From NCBI GenBank assembly GCA_030691585.1, contig JAUYEC010000129.1, positions 1 to 20,236 of the forward strand: a stretch of 20,236 bases of DNA, in the 5' to 3' direction. The translations under genes were made by a program, and so were the position numbers. Shown piece after piece: positions 7,727-14,434 of this stretch (its first letter is position 1; each line of letters begins with the position of its first letter). The notes under the pieces are model-generated. The model had not been told where the DNA came from, searched no databases, and worked only from the letters and a program-made list of their open reading frames with translations. The DNA is from Candidatus Omnitrophota bacterium. Its GTDB lineage: Bacteria; Omnitrophota; Gorgyraeia; Gygaellales; Profunditerraquicolaceae.

Positions 7727-8558
7727 GAAGCATACGAGCTTTCGGATCGGCGGGCCGGCGCGTTTTTTTATTGAGCCAAGTGACATTGATGATTTAAGGT
7801 TCTTGCTTGTTCAGGCCAAAAGGTATAAAATACCGGTTACGGTCATAGGTGCCGGAACTAATATACTGGCCAGCGATCGCGGCCTTAAAAAAATAGTCTT
7901 GCATCTTAGCGCGCGATGTTTTCAGAAGATTTCGCGCGACGGCAACCGGCTTATCTGCGGCAGTGGCGTGAGCCTGGCAAAGGTAGTTTCATCTGCCCGC
8001 GAGCACGGGTTAAGCGGATTAGAATTTTTGGCCGGTATACCGGGCACGCTGGGTGGCGCGCTGGCGGGTAACGCCGGAGCATGGGGCAGAGAAGTCGGCT
8101 CACGGGTTAAAGAAATAACCGTTATGGATCACTCCGGCGCAATAAAGACGCTGGAGAGAAAACAGATAAAGTTTGCTTACCGCAGTTCAGGATTGGCAAA
8201 ATACGTGATCCTGGAGGCGGTTCTTAAGCTGTGTCGGGGTAATCGGCCGCGGATAAGAAAAAAAATATCAGCGTATCTATCGGCGCGCCGTAATAAACAG
8301 GAATACGCGTTTCCCAATGCCGGATGCGTGTTTAGGAATCCATCCGCAGCCGGGGCCGCAGGTGCGCTTATAGATTTATGCGGTTTAAAAGGCGTATCTG
8401 CCGGGGGCGCTCAGATCAGCCTGCGCCACGCTAATTTTATCGTCAACACCGGCTCCGCGTCCGCTGCTAATGTGCTGGCGTTAATGCGCGAGGCCGCAAA
8501 AAAAGTAAAAGAGAGATTCGGCGTAGATCTGCAGCCGGAAATAAAATTATGGTTTTGA
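7674..8558 (+). CDS. murB: UDP-N-acetylenolpyruvoylglucosamine reductase
   Basis: This FAD enzyme reduces UDP-GlcNAc-enolpyruvate to UDP-MurNAc with NADPH, supplying the MurC substrate. It is 294 residues long. FAD-binding marks are TSFRIGGPA near residue 21, GAGTNIL, and GIPGTLGGALAGNAGAWG. The compact FPNAGCVFRNP segment, without the long insert of the E. coli type, suggests the type II (short) form. The catalytic proton-donor position, Ser in E. coli and many homologues, is Cys218 here. A C-terminal Glu in QPEIKLW matches the second catalytic residue. ATG 7674 has AAAGGTGG just upstream. It overlaps murC by 53 nt and ddl by 10 nt. Confidence 0.95.
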   Translation: MNWRKSLKGKVLAQEPLKKHTSFRIGGPARFFIEPSDIDDLRFLLVQAKRYKIPVTVIGAGTNILASDRGLKKIVLHLSARCFQKISRDGNRLICGSGVSLAKVVSSAREHGLSGLEFLAGIPGTLGGALAGNAGAWGREVGSRVKEITVMDHSGAIKTLERKQIKFAYRSSGLAKYVILEAVLKLCRGNRPRIRKKISAYLSARRNKQEYAFPNAGCVFRNPSAAGAAGALIDLCGLKGVSAGGAQISLRHANFIVNTGSASAANVLALMREAAKKVKERFGVDLQPEIKLWF

Positions 8559-9526
8559 AACCACGGGCCCAAAAATTTATCAATCTACGCTCTAAGAGGA
8601 TGTTTGGTAAGATCGGCGTGTTCATGGGCGGGCCGTCGCGGGAAAGAGAGATATCGCTGAAATCGGGCGTGGCGGTAATTGCCGCCTTGACCGAGCTCGG
8701 CCTTGAGGTGGCCGGCATTAATATCAAGACCGATGACCCGCAAGAGGCCATCAGCGCCGTCCGGCGCCAAAAAATAGACTGCGCTTTTCTCGCTTTACAC
8801 GGCCGTTTCGGTGAAGACGGAACAATACAGGAAATCTTAGAGGCGATAAAAATTCCGTATACCGGTTCCGGTGTCGCGGCAAGCCGGCTGGCCATGGATA
8901 AATCCGCGGCGCTTAAGTTATTTAAGGATTGCGGCCTGTCTGTCCCTGATTATCAAGTGATAGAAAAACGGGAGCGCGGCAGCGCGGCCGCCTTAAGCTT
9001 GCGTTTCGGCCTGCCTCTGGTAATTAAGCCGGCTGCCGAAGGCTCGAGCATCGGCCTCTCCATTATCAGGAACTTAGAAGAGTTTGAGCAGGCAGTAGAC
9101 TTTGCCTTTAGCTCCCAAAACAAGATCATTACGAGCGTTTATGTTCCGGGCCGGGAGATGACCGTCGGTATTCTAAACGAGGACCCCTTGCCTGTGGTGG
9201 AGATCATTCCCAAAAAAGAATTTTTTGATTATGAAGCCAAATACAAGCAGGGCATGACCAGTTACGAAGTGCCCGCAAAGCTGGACAATGGTGTCGCCGA
9301 GAATATTAAATCCGCGGCTTTATCGGCGCACAAGGCGCTGGGTTGTTTTGGTTGTTCAAGGGTGGATATTATTCTGTCGCCAGACAATCTGCCCTATATC
9401 CTGGAAGTCAACACCATTCCCGGAATGACCGCGACCAGCCTCCTGCCCAAAGCGGCCAATGCCGCGGGTATCGGGTTTGCGGCGCTTTGCCTGAAATTGA
9501 TAGATTCTGCCTATGAGAAAAAATAG
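8549..9526 (+). CDS. ddl: D-alanine--D-alanine ligase
   Basis: This ATP-grasp enzyme makes D-Ala-D-Ala, which MurF attaches to the UDP-MurNAc-tripeptide. Marks in order are MGGPSREREISLKSG, LHGRFGEDGTIQ, IPYTGSGV followed by AMDK, KPAAEGSSIG, FDYEAKY, and the metal-site segment EVNTIPGMT near the C-terminus. The listed ATG 8549 overlaps the murB stop by 10 nt, which favours coupling, but gives 17 extra N-terminal residues. ATG 8600 would give the usual Ddl N-terminus (MFGKIGVFMGG) and 308 residues. An AAGAGG directly abutting it is too close to be a good ribosome-binding site. The 3' end overlaps ftsQ by 14 nt. Confidence 0.96.
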   Translation: MVLKPRAQKFINLRSKRMFGKIGVFMGGPSREREISLKSGVAVIAALTELGLEVAGINIKTDDPQEAISAVRRQKIDCAFLALHGRFGEDGTIQEILEAIKIPYTGSGVAASRLAMDKSAALKLFKDCGLSVPDYQVIEKRERGSAAALSLRFGLPLVIKPAAEGSSIGLSIIRNLEEFEQAVDFAFSSQNKIITSVYVPGREMTVGILNEDPLPVVEIIPKKEFFDYEAKYKQGMTSYEVPAKLDNGVAENIKSAALSAHKALGCFGCSRVDIILSPDNLPYILEVNTIPGMTATSLLPKAANAAGIGFAALCLKLIDSAYEKK

Positions 9527-10373
9527 ATCCCGCAGCCCTTCCGGCAGCAAGGCATCCGGCCCCGTGCGGATAATGGTCCTGGCGGCAGTAATTTTGCTTG
9601 CCATCTCTTTATTTGTGGGATATATTTGGAAAGCGTTGCGCACTTGGGATTATTTCCAGGTGAGAAACATAGTCGTGAAACAGGGTTTTGGCCTCAACCT
9701 TGATTATCTCAAGGGCAAAAACATATTCAGCATAAATCTGGCCGCGCAGGCGGCCTATGTCTCCCAGTTTTATCCGGACGCTAAATTGATCAAGCTGACC
9801 AGGGTGTTACCGGACCGCATATACGTAGATGTCGCAAAGCGCACACCCGTGGCGGCGGTCAAGTTATATAAATATTTTGCCGTTGACCAGGATGGGTTGC
9901 TTTTTAATCTTGAAACGCCGGCGCCGCCTGACGCGCTGCCGGTGATCACCGGCCTTGAAACCAAGATCTTCGGGCCTAAGCCCGGGAAGATTTACAATAC
10001 CAAAGAACTGCTGCTTGCGCTTCAGATCATAGCGCAGGCCAATAAGAGCATGGTGTTGAAGAGCTATTTTATAAAGAAGGTTGACGCGGCCAGCCCCGCG
10101 AATTTATCCGTGATGATGACGATACCGCAGGATGCATCCGCTGTGCAGGCTGCATCTAAAGCACAGCGGGTTCTTAAGGTGGGGGCGGGTTTGAAACCCG
10201 CCCCTACAGGAGTACAATATCTAGAGGTAAAGTTTGGCGGAGCTAATATCCAAGCCAAAATCAAACTTCTGGAAAATATAATTACTCAAGAAAAAGAAGA
10301 ACTCTATAAAATTAAATACATTGACCTAAGGTTTGCCAGCCCCGTGATAAAATTCAATGATGCTAAAAAATAA
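9513..10373 (+). CDS. ftsQ: FtsQ-like cell division protein with an in-frame palindrome insert
   Basis: FtsQ is a bitopic inner-membrane protein that links FtsB/L and other divisome members. Of 286 residues, the first 17 are basic and Ser-rich. A single membrane helix spans about 20-40. A POTRA-like region (about 50-113) with RVLPDRIYVDVAKRTPVA is followed by an FtsQ-type domain (FAVDQDGLLF, LPVITGL). Sequence conservation is low, and the call rests on architecture plus the ddl-ftsQ-ftsA position. Residues 223-232 (VGAGLKPAPT) are encoded by a 29-nt type B palindrome. A separate hairpin lies 9 bp upstream of it (10138-10169). The insertion splits the C-terminal domain before the strand-like QYLEVKF. 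It overlaps ddl by 14 nt and ftsA by 17 nt. Confidence 0.85.
   Translation: MRKNRSRSPSGSKASGPVRIMVLAAVILLAISLFVGYIWKALRTWDYFQVRNIVVKQGFGLNLDYLKGKNIFSINLAAQAAYVSQFYPDAKLIKLTRVLPDRIYVDVAKRTPVAAVKLYKYFAVDQDGLLFNLETPAPPDALPVITGLETKIFGPKPGKIYNTKELLLALQIIAQANKSMVLKSYFIKKVDAASPANLSVMMTIPQDASAVQAASKAQRVLKVGAGLKPAPTGVQYLEVKFGGANIQAKIKLLENIITQEKEELYKIKYIDLRFASPVIKFNDAKK
10138..10169. repeat. Hairpin with 9-bp perfect stem inside ftsQ
   Basis: CCGCTGTGC at 10138-10146 pairs exactly with GCACAGCGG at 10161-10169 across a 14-nt loop. It stands 9 bp before the type B palindrome, in a low-complexity Ala/Ser/Gln stretch of FtsQ. It may be part of a larger composite insertion. Confidence 0.6.
10179..10207. 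repeat. 29-nt interspersed palindrome, type B copy 3 (inside ftsQ)
   Basis: The arms are GTGGGGGCGGGTTT and AAACCCGCCCCTAC around a central G; the left foot is GTGG. It is read through in the frame that gives VGAGLKPAPT (FtsQ residues 223-232). Confidence 0.95.
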
Positions 10374-11613
10374 TTATCTCTGCGCCCTGGATATCGGATC
10401 AAGCAAGATCTGCGCCTGCCTGGCGCGTATGAAAAAGAAGCAGGTCACCGAGCTTTTTTTTGAGAGCGTGGCCTCGCGCGGCGTCAAAGAAGGCACTATT
10501 GTCAACTCCATAGACCTAGTCGGCGCGGTCAGCGCCCTGATGAAGAGCCTGAAGGCCAAAAGCGGCGTTAATGTCAGCTCCGTCAGCGTCAATGTCTCCG
10601 GGCCGGATATCCTGACAAAGCACAGCCGCGCGATTGTCCCGCTTGCCGAGCGCGGCAACAAGGTGATCACCGCCTCGGACATGCACAAAGCAGTGGAGCA
10701 GGCGCGTATCTTAGGCTCGAGCCTTGAAGAGGAAATAATCCATCAGATCCCCTCCAGTTACACCATAGATTCAAAGAGTAATATTACCAATCCTCTGGGT
10801 TTATACAGCCATAGCCTGGAGGTTGACCTTTACCTTATCTGCGCCAGGCTATCTTCGATCCAGAGCATAACCCGCGTTATCAACCAATCCGGCTATGATC
10901 TAAAGAACCTTTTTTTCTCCGGCCTGGCCACGGCAAGCGCGGTCTTCGCCAAAGATTTTAAAGACGGCGCGAATATCCTCTGTGATATCGGCAGCGACAC
11001 GACGCAGATGCTCTTTTTCAAGTCCGGCATACTCGCCGATATCCAGATCCTGCCTATGGGCGGTGACAGCCTGACTGCCCGGTTGCAAGAGGAATTGAAG
11101 GTCCCATTTGAGCTGGCCGAAGACATTAAGAGGTCCCATGGCGTGATAGGCGACGCCGGCCAGATCTCCGAAGACAAGGAGATCCTGGTCAAAAAGAGCA
11201 ATTTCTATAAACCGATCAAGCAAAAATTGGTATCGCAAATTATCACCCCGGCGGCACGGTCTCTTTGCTGTGCTGTAAAAGAGGCGGCGGAAAAGAGGAC
11301 TCCTCTTTACGCGCTGAATAATTTCGTTGCCGCAGGCAGGGCTATGTTCTTAGAAGGCCTGATCGAGATGCTGGAGAATACTTTATCCATACCCGTAAAA
11401 ATAGGCCGGATCAATAATCCCGCCGTGCTTTCTCTGGTAAAAGAAGACAGCGCCCTTGCCGGCCGGCAGTACCTGGCCTATCTGACCGCCATCGGCATGC
11501 TCTGCGAAACGCTGGATCAAGAGCAGGAAGATGCCGTTTCCGAGCTGCACCCGCAAAACCCGCTTTTAAAGGCAGTAAGTAAATTCAAAGAAGCCTACCA
11601 GGAATATTTTTAA
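10357..11613 (+). CDS. ftsA: Cell division protein FtsA
   Basis: This actin-like ATPase tethers FtsZ filaments to the membrane and recruits later divisome proteins. It is 418 residues long. The N-terminal phosphate-1 loop is ALDIGSSKICA (about 10-20), the SHS2-type 1C insert follows, and the phosphate-2 loop is CDIGSDTTQM. The C-terminus (LLKAVSKFKEAYQEYF) is predicted to form the amphipathic membrane-targeting helix typical of FtsA. The usual adenosine-site GG motif is not evident: the matching region reads NNFVAAGRAMFLEG. Two adjacent ATG codons (10357, 10360) overlap the end of ftsQ by 17 or 14 nt. ftsZ does not follow; the next bases are a repeat-rich spacer and yggS. Confidence 0.93.
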   Translation: MMLKNNYLCALDIGSSKICACLARMKKKQVTELFFESVASRGVKEGTIVNSIDLVGAVSALMKSLKAKSGVNVSSVSVNVSGPDILTKHSRAIVPLAERGNKVITASDMHKAVEQARILGSSLEEEIIHQIPSSYTIDSKSNITNPLGLYSHSLEVDLYLICARLSSIQSITRVINQSGYDLKNLFFSGLATASAVFAKDFKDGANILCDIGSDTTQMLFFKSGILADIQILPMGGDSLTARLQEELKVPFELAEDIKRSHGVIGDAGQISEDKEILVKKSNFYKPIKQKLVSQIITPAARSLCCAVKEAAEKRTPLYALNNFVAAGRAMFLEGLIEMLENTLSIPVKIGRINNPAVLSLVKEDSALAGRQYLAYLTAIGMLCETLDQEQEDAVSELHPQNPLLKAVSKFKEAYQEYF

Positions 11614-11616
11614 ACC

Positions 11617-11710
11617 CGTCGTCCGTCGTTCGTATATCGTCGTCCGTTATTCGTATCCCGTTGTTCGTAAAGTTAAAAAACGAAAAACGAAATACGGAAG
11701 ACGAACGACC
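11617..11710. repeat. Imperfect inverted repeat of CGTCGTCCGT-like units (ftsA-yggS spacer)
   Basis: Left units CGTCGTCCGTCGTTCGTAT and TCGTCGTCCGTTATTCGTA (about 11617-11655) are answered by right units ACGAAATACGGAAGACGAAC (about 11687-11706) in reverse complement. The turn is A-rich (about 11669-11680). It is the same unit family as the ftsW-murG spacer. It begins four bases after the ftsA stop and ends just before the yggS promoter. Confidence 0.75.
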
Positions 11711-11727
11711 AATCGCGATATTGACAA

Positions 11728-11755
11728 TTGACCCCGGCGTTTTATCGTGTATAAT
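11728..11755 (+). promoter_or_regulatory. Predicted sigma-70-type promoter for yggS
   Basis: TTGACC at 11728-11733 and a consensus TATAAT at 11750-11755 are separated by 16 bp. A second, perfect TTGACA lies at 11721-11726, but its 23-bp spacing is too long. Transcription would start near 11761-11763, only a few bases before ATG 11765, so the mRNA would be nearly leaderless. No Shine-Dalgarno is present, which fits. Confidence 0.65.
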
Positions 11756-11764
11756 ATTGTCTCG

Positions 11765-12529
11765 ATGATACGGGACAATATATTAAAGGTAAGGCAGCGT
11801 ATCGCAGCGGCAGCGGCCAGGGCCGGCCGTAACGGACAGGAAATAACCGTTATTGCCGTCACTAAAAACAGGGGCATTGAAGAGATAAGAGAGGCAATAT
11901 CCGCCGGTATAACCGACATCGGGGAGAACAGGGCCCAGGAAGCGCTGGAAAAATATAACCAGTTGGTAACTGCAAGCCGTGAGTCACAGATGAATACGGC
12001 CTGTAGGGACAGGTTTGAAACCTGTCCCTACATAACCGGGCATATCAAGTGGCATTTTATCGGCCATTTGCAGACCAATAAGGTTAAAGTTGCAGTAAAG
12101 ATCTTTGATTTGATCCAATCGGTGGACAGCCTGCGCCTGGCGCAGGAAATTGACCGGCAAGCAGCCTTGATCAATAAAGTTCAGGACATCCTGCTTGAAA
12201 TCAAGACGTCGCCGGAAGAGAGTAAATCCGGGATAAAACTTGAGCAAGCCCAGCAGGTTATAGCGGATATCGCCGGCCTAAAAAATGTAAATATCAGGGG
12301 CCTGATGACCATAGCGCCCGCGGCCGATGATCCCGAATCCGCACGCCCATATTTTCGGCAATTAAGGGAGCTGCGGGATAGAATTAATGTTTTTTTTACG
12401 TCCCACGTCCTACGTCCCACGTCCTACGGGGGGCTACAAATTCTATCTATGGGCATGAGCGATGATTTTGAAGTCGCGATTGAAGAAGGTGCGACCATGG
12501 TCCGCCTTGGCCGGGCGATATTTGGGTGA
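11765..12529 (+). CDS. yggS: YggS/PROSC-family pyridoxal phosphate homeostasis protein with two repeat inserts
   Basis: Members of this family are single-domain alanine-racemase-fold proteins that bind PLP and buffer cellular B6. The PLP lysine is Lys34 in VIAVTKN. Other marks are IGENRAQEAL, WHFIGHLQTNKVK, IQSVDSL, LLEIKTSPEESKSGI, RGLMTIAP and LSMGMSDDFEVAIEEG with VRLGRAIFG. Its 254 residues exceed the usual 220-235, and two inserts explain this. Residues 80-89 (CRDRFETCPY) come from a type A palindrome between the QEAL helix and WHFIGHLQ. Residues 212-221 (TSHVLRPTSY) come from a tandem 14-mer. An in-frame GTG at 11747 overlaps the TATAAT box, so ATG 11765 is preferred; it also matches the family N-terminus. 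Confidence 0.93.
   Translation: MIRDNILKVRQRIAAAAARAGRNGQEITVIAVTKNRGIEEIREAISAGITDIGENRAQEALEKYNQLVTASRESQMNTACRDRFETCPYITGHIKWHFIGHLQTNKVKVAVKIFDLIQSVDSLRLAQEIDRQAALINKVQDILLEIKTSPEESKSGIKLEQAQQVIADIAGLKNVNIRGLMTIAPAADDPESARPYFRQLRELRDRINVFFTSHVLRPTSYGGLQILSMGMSDDFEVAIEEGATMVRLGRAIFG
12003..12031. repeat. 29-nt interspersed palindrome, type A copy 5 (inside yggS)
   Basis: Perfect arms GTAGGGACAGGTTT and AAACCTGTCCCTAC surround a central G. It is read through as RDRFETCPY in YggS. Confidence 0.96.
12398..12428 (+). repeat. Tandem 14-mer ACGTCCCACGTCCT x2 inside yggS
   Basis: Two exact copies (12398-12411 and 12412-12425) are followed by ACG. Because 14 is not a multiple of 3, the copies are read in different frames, as TSHVL and RPTSY. 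The unit resembles the CGTCGTCCGT family of the intergenic hairpins. Confidence 0.88.
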
Positions 12530-12541
12530 GTGCAGCGTTTT

Positions 12542-12570
12542 GTAGGGGCGGGTTTGAAACCCGCCCCTAC
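12542..12570. repeat. 29-nt interspersed palindrome, type B copy 4
   Basis: Perfect arms GTAGGGGCGGGTTT and AAACCCGCCCCTAC surround a central G. It fills the yggS-proC gap and ends 8 bp before the proC start. The following AGAGAACA resembles the GGAGAACA after copy 5519-5547. Confidence 0.95.
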
Positions 12571-12578
12571 AGAGAACA

Positions 12579-13424
12579 ATGTATATGCTAAAAATCTTTA
12601 GAAAAAAAATAGGCATTATCGGCTTCGGGAACATGGGCGCGGCGATTGCCGCGCGGATAAAAGGCAAGTACCGCCTTTTTGTCTTTGATAAAGTCGCTGC
12701 CAAACTGGCAGGCCTAACCGGCGTTTGTGCGCTTAATTCCGCCGCGGAAGTAGCGGATAAGGCCGATGCCGTGATCCTGGCGGTCAAGCCGCAGGATTTT
12801 GAGGCGGCACTGATTGAGATCAAAGATAAAACTGCGGGTAAGCTGATTATTTCAATTGCCGCCGGCATCACTACTAAATACATAGAAAATATTCTGGGTG
12901 CCATAAGGGTTATCCGGATAATGCCCAATATCGGAGCGATTGCCGCAAAGTCATTGACATACATTTGTAAAGGACATTATGCCTTAGACGGCGATTTGAT
13001 GTTTGCGGACGGGTTGTTTAGATCCATAGGGAGTGTTTTTGTCATTGAGGAGAACATGATGGACGCGGCCACCGCGGTCGGAGGCAGCGGGCCGGGGTTC
13101 TGGGGTTTTCTCTTTGATCAGCAGCCAAGAGAGAAGTGGGAAGAATATAAAAAGAATTATTTTATCCCTGAATTTATTGCGGCGGCAAAGAGCGTGGGTT
13201 TTGATGAAGAAAAAGCCGCGGCGGCGGCAGACTCTATATCCAGCGCCTCTATGTCTGCTATTGAAGCGCTGCATATAACGCCGGCTGAATTGTCGAAAAG
13301 AGTCGCCTCAAAAGGGGGGACCACCGAGGCGGGGCTGGAAGTATTAAAAAACGGCGGATCATTGGCGCAGGCAGTGCAGGCGGCCTTGCGTCGGGCAAAA
13401 GAATTGAGCCAGTACATTAAATAA
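12579..13424 (+). CDS. proC: Pyrroline-5-carboxylate reductase
   Basis: This enzyme catalyses the last step of proline synthesis, NAD(P)H-dependent reduction of P5C to L-proline, in the cytoplasm. Of 281 residues, the N-terminal Rossmann loop is IGIIGFGNMGAAIA. Then come AVKPQDFE, the IRVIRIMPNIGA stretch and GGSGPGF, and the C-terminal SKGGTTEAGLEVL matches the family SPGGTT-x-AGL signature. Between the GSGP motif and the following helix there are about 15 extra residues (charged, around QQPREKWEEYKKN) compared with typical ProC. No repeat sequence is evident in that stretch, so it looks like a lineage-specific loop. ATG 12579 has only a weak AGAGA upstream, next to a palindrome. yggS-proC is a common bacterial neighbourhood. 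Confidence 0.93.
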   Translation: MYMLKIFRKKIGIIGFGNMGAAIAARIKGKYRLFVFDKVAAKLAGLTGVCALNSAAEVADKADAVILAVKPQDFEAALIEIKDKTAGKLIISIAAGITTKYIENILGAIRVIRIMPNIGAIAAKSLTYICKGHYALDGDLMFADGLFRSIGSVFVIEENMMDAATAVGGSGPGFWGFLFDQQPREKWEEYKKNYFIPEFIAAAKSVGFDEEKAAAAADSISSASMSAIEALHITPAELSKRVASKGGTTEAGLEVLKNGGSLAQAVQAALRRAKELSQYIK

Positions 13425-13427
13425 CCT

Positions 13428-13501
13428 GTCATTGCGAGGAGCGTTTTTTGCGACGAAGCAATCTCAAAACCATGATTGCTTCGCCTTCGGCTCGCAATGA
13501 C
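13428..13501. repeat. CATTGCGAG-type inverted repeat (MITE-like hairpin)
   Basis: The terminal arms GTCATTGCGAG (13428-13438) and CTCGCAATGAC (13491-13501) are perfect reverse complements. Inside, GCGACGAAGCAATC (13450-13463) pairs with GATTGCTTCGCC (from about 13474). The 74-bp element fills most of the proC-mtnP gap. From general knowledge, very similar elements recur between genes in many unrelated bacterial genomes. Confidence 0.88.
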
Positions 13502-13517
13502 GATTGAGAGGTGCATG

Positions 13518-14375
13518 ATGGGAAAAATAGGTTTTATCGGCGGAAGCGGCTTATATAAAATTGATGGTTTGACCGGTGTTCAGGAAATAGAGATTGAAAC
13601 GCCGTTTGGCTCTCCATCGGATAAATTTATTACCGGACAGCTGGAAGGCAAGGAGATCGTGTTCCTGCCTCGCCACGGCATCGGCCACCGCATCCTGCCT
13701 AGCGATATAAATTACCGCGCCAATATCTATGGCATGAAAAAGCTCGGCGTGGACAGGATCATCTCTGTGACTGCCTGCGGCAGCCTTAAGGAGGAGTTAA
13801 AGCCGATGGATTTTGTTTTGCCGGACCAATTCGTGGACCGCACCAACCAGGCCCGGCAGATGACTTTTTTCGGCAACGGCGTGGTGGCGCACATTGGTTT
13901 TGCCCATCCGGTATGCCGGCAGTTAAACGCGCTGCTATATGAGACGGGCAGAGGGCTAGGTTTGAGCATTCATCAGGGCGGCACTTATTTAAACATGGAG
14001 GGCCCGGCATTTTCCACGCGCGCTGAATCCGAATTATACCGCAGCTGGGGTATGGATATAATCGGCATGACCAATATGTCTGAAGCAAAATTGGCGCGCG
14101 AGGCCGAGATTTGTTATGCTACATTGGCCGCGGTAACCGATTATGACTGTTGGCACTCAAGCCATGAAACTGTTACCATAGAGATGATCATCCAGAATCT
14201 GCAGAACAATATTGAAAACGCCAGGAAAATGATCGTCTCTATCGTAAAGTCTATGCCCGAGAAAAGGGCCTGTTCCTGCGGCGAGGCGCTCAAACACGCG
14301 ATCATGACAGATAAACAAGCGATTCCGGATAAAACAAAGAAGGATTTGGATATTATTATCGGAAAGTATTTATAA
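13518..14375 (+). CDS. mtnP: S-methyl-5'-thioadenosine phosphorylase
   Basis: This enzyme phosphorolyses methylthioadenosine, the by-product of polyamine and other SAM-dependent pathways, to adenine and methylthioribose-1-phosphate. It is about 285 residues long. Marks of the MTAP branch of the trimeric purine nucleoside phosphorylase family are IGFIGGSGLY at the N-terminus, LPRHGIGH, SVTACGSL, NMEGPAFSTRAES, GMTNMSEAKLAREAE and TDYDCWH. The DYDCW segment with Asp at the base-binding position favours 6-aminopurine substrates such as MTA over inosine. ATG 13518 has GAGGTG at 13508-13513; ATG 13515 directly before it is less well spaced. The longer reading frame runs back into the upstream hairpin and is not needed. 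Confidence 0.92.
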   Translation: MGKIGFIGGSGLYKIDGLTGVQEIEIETPFGSPSDKFITGQLEGKEIVFLPRHGIGHRILPSDINYRANIYGMKKLGVDRIISVTACGSLKEELKPMDFVLPDQFVDRTNQARQMTFFGNGVVAHIGFAHPVCRQLNALLYETGRGLGLSIHQGGTYLNMEGPAFSTRAESELYRSWGMDIIGMTNMSEAKLAREAEICYATLAAVTDYDCWHSSHETVTIEMIIQNLQNNIENARKMIVSIVKSMPEKRACSCGEALKHAIMTDKQAIPDKTKKDLDIIIGKYL

Positions 14376-14382
14376 GGGATTA

Positions 14383-14423
14383 ACGAACGACCCCTCGACT
14401 TTGCTCGGGGTAAACGGACGACG
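14383..14423. repeat. 41-nt compound repeat, copy 1 (mtnP-ileS spacer)
   Basis: ACGAACGA, then an ACCCCTCGA...GCTCGGGGT hairpin core (14390-14411), then AAACGGACGACG. It matches 18832-18872 at 40 of 41 positions (T here, C there, in the hairpin loop). The flanking units belong to the CGTCGTCCGT family in reverse complement. It ends 12 bp before the ileS start. Confidence 0.88.
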
Positions 14424-14434
14424 GACGACGAAAT

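Noticed and set aside
11747..11764. GTG 11747 as yggS start
   Set aside because: It overlaps the TATAAT box, lacks a ribosome-binding site, and adds residues not found in the family; ATG 11765 fits better.
13476..13517. Upstream extension of mtnP to 13476
   Set aside because: The extra codons come from the inverted repeat, and a good Shine-Dalgarno (GAGGTG) supports ATG 13518, which matches the family N-terminus.
14376..14434. T-box riboswitch upstream of ileS
   Set aside because: The spacer is only 59 bp and consists of a repeat; no T-box or specifier structure fits.
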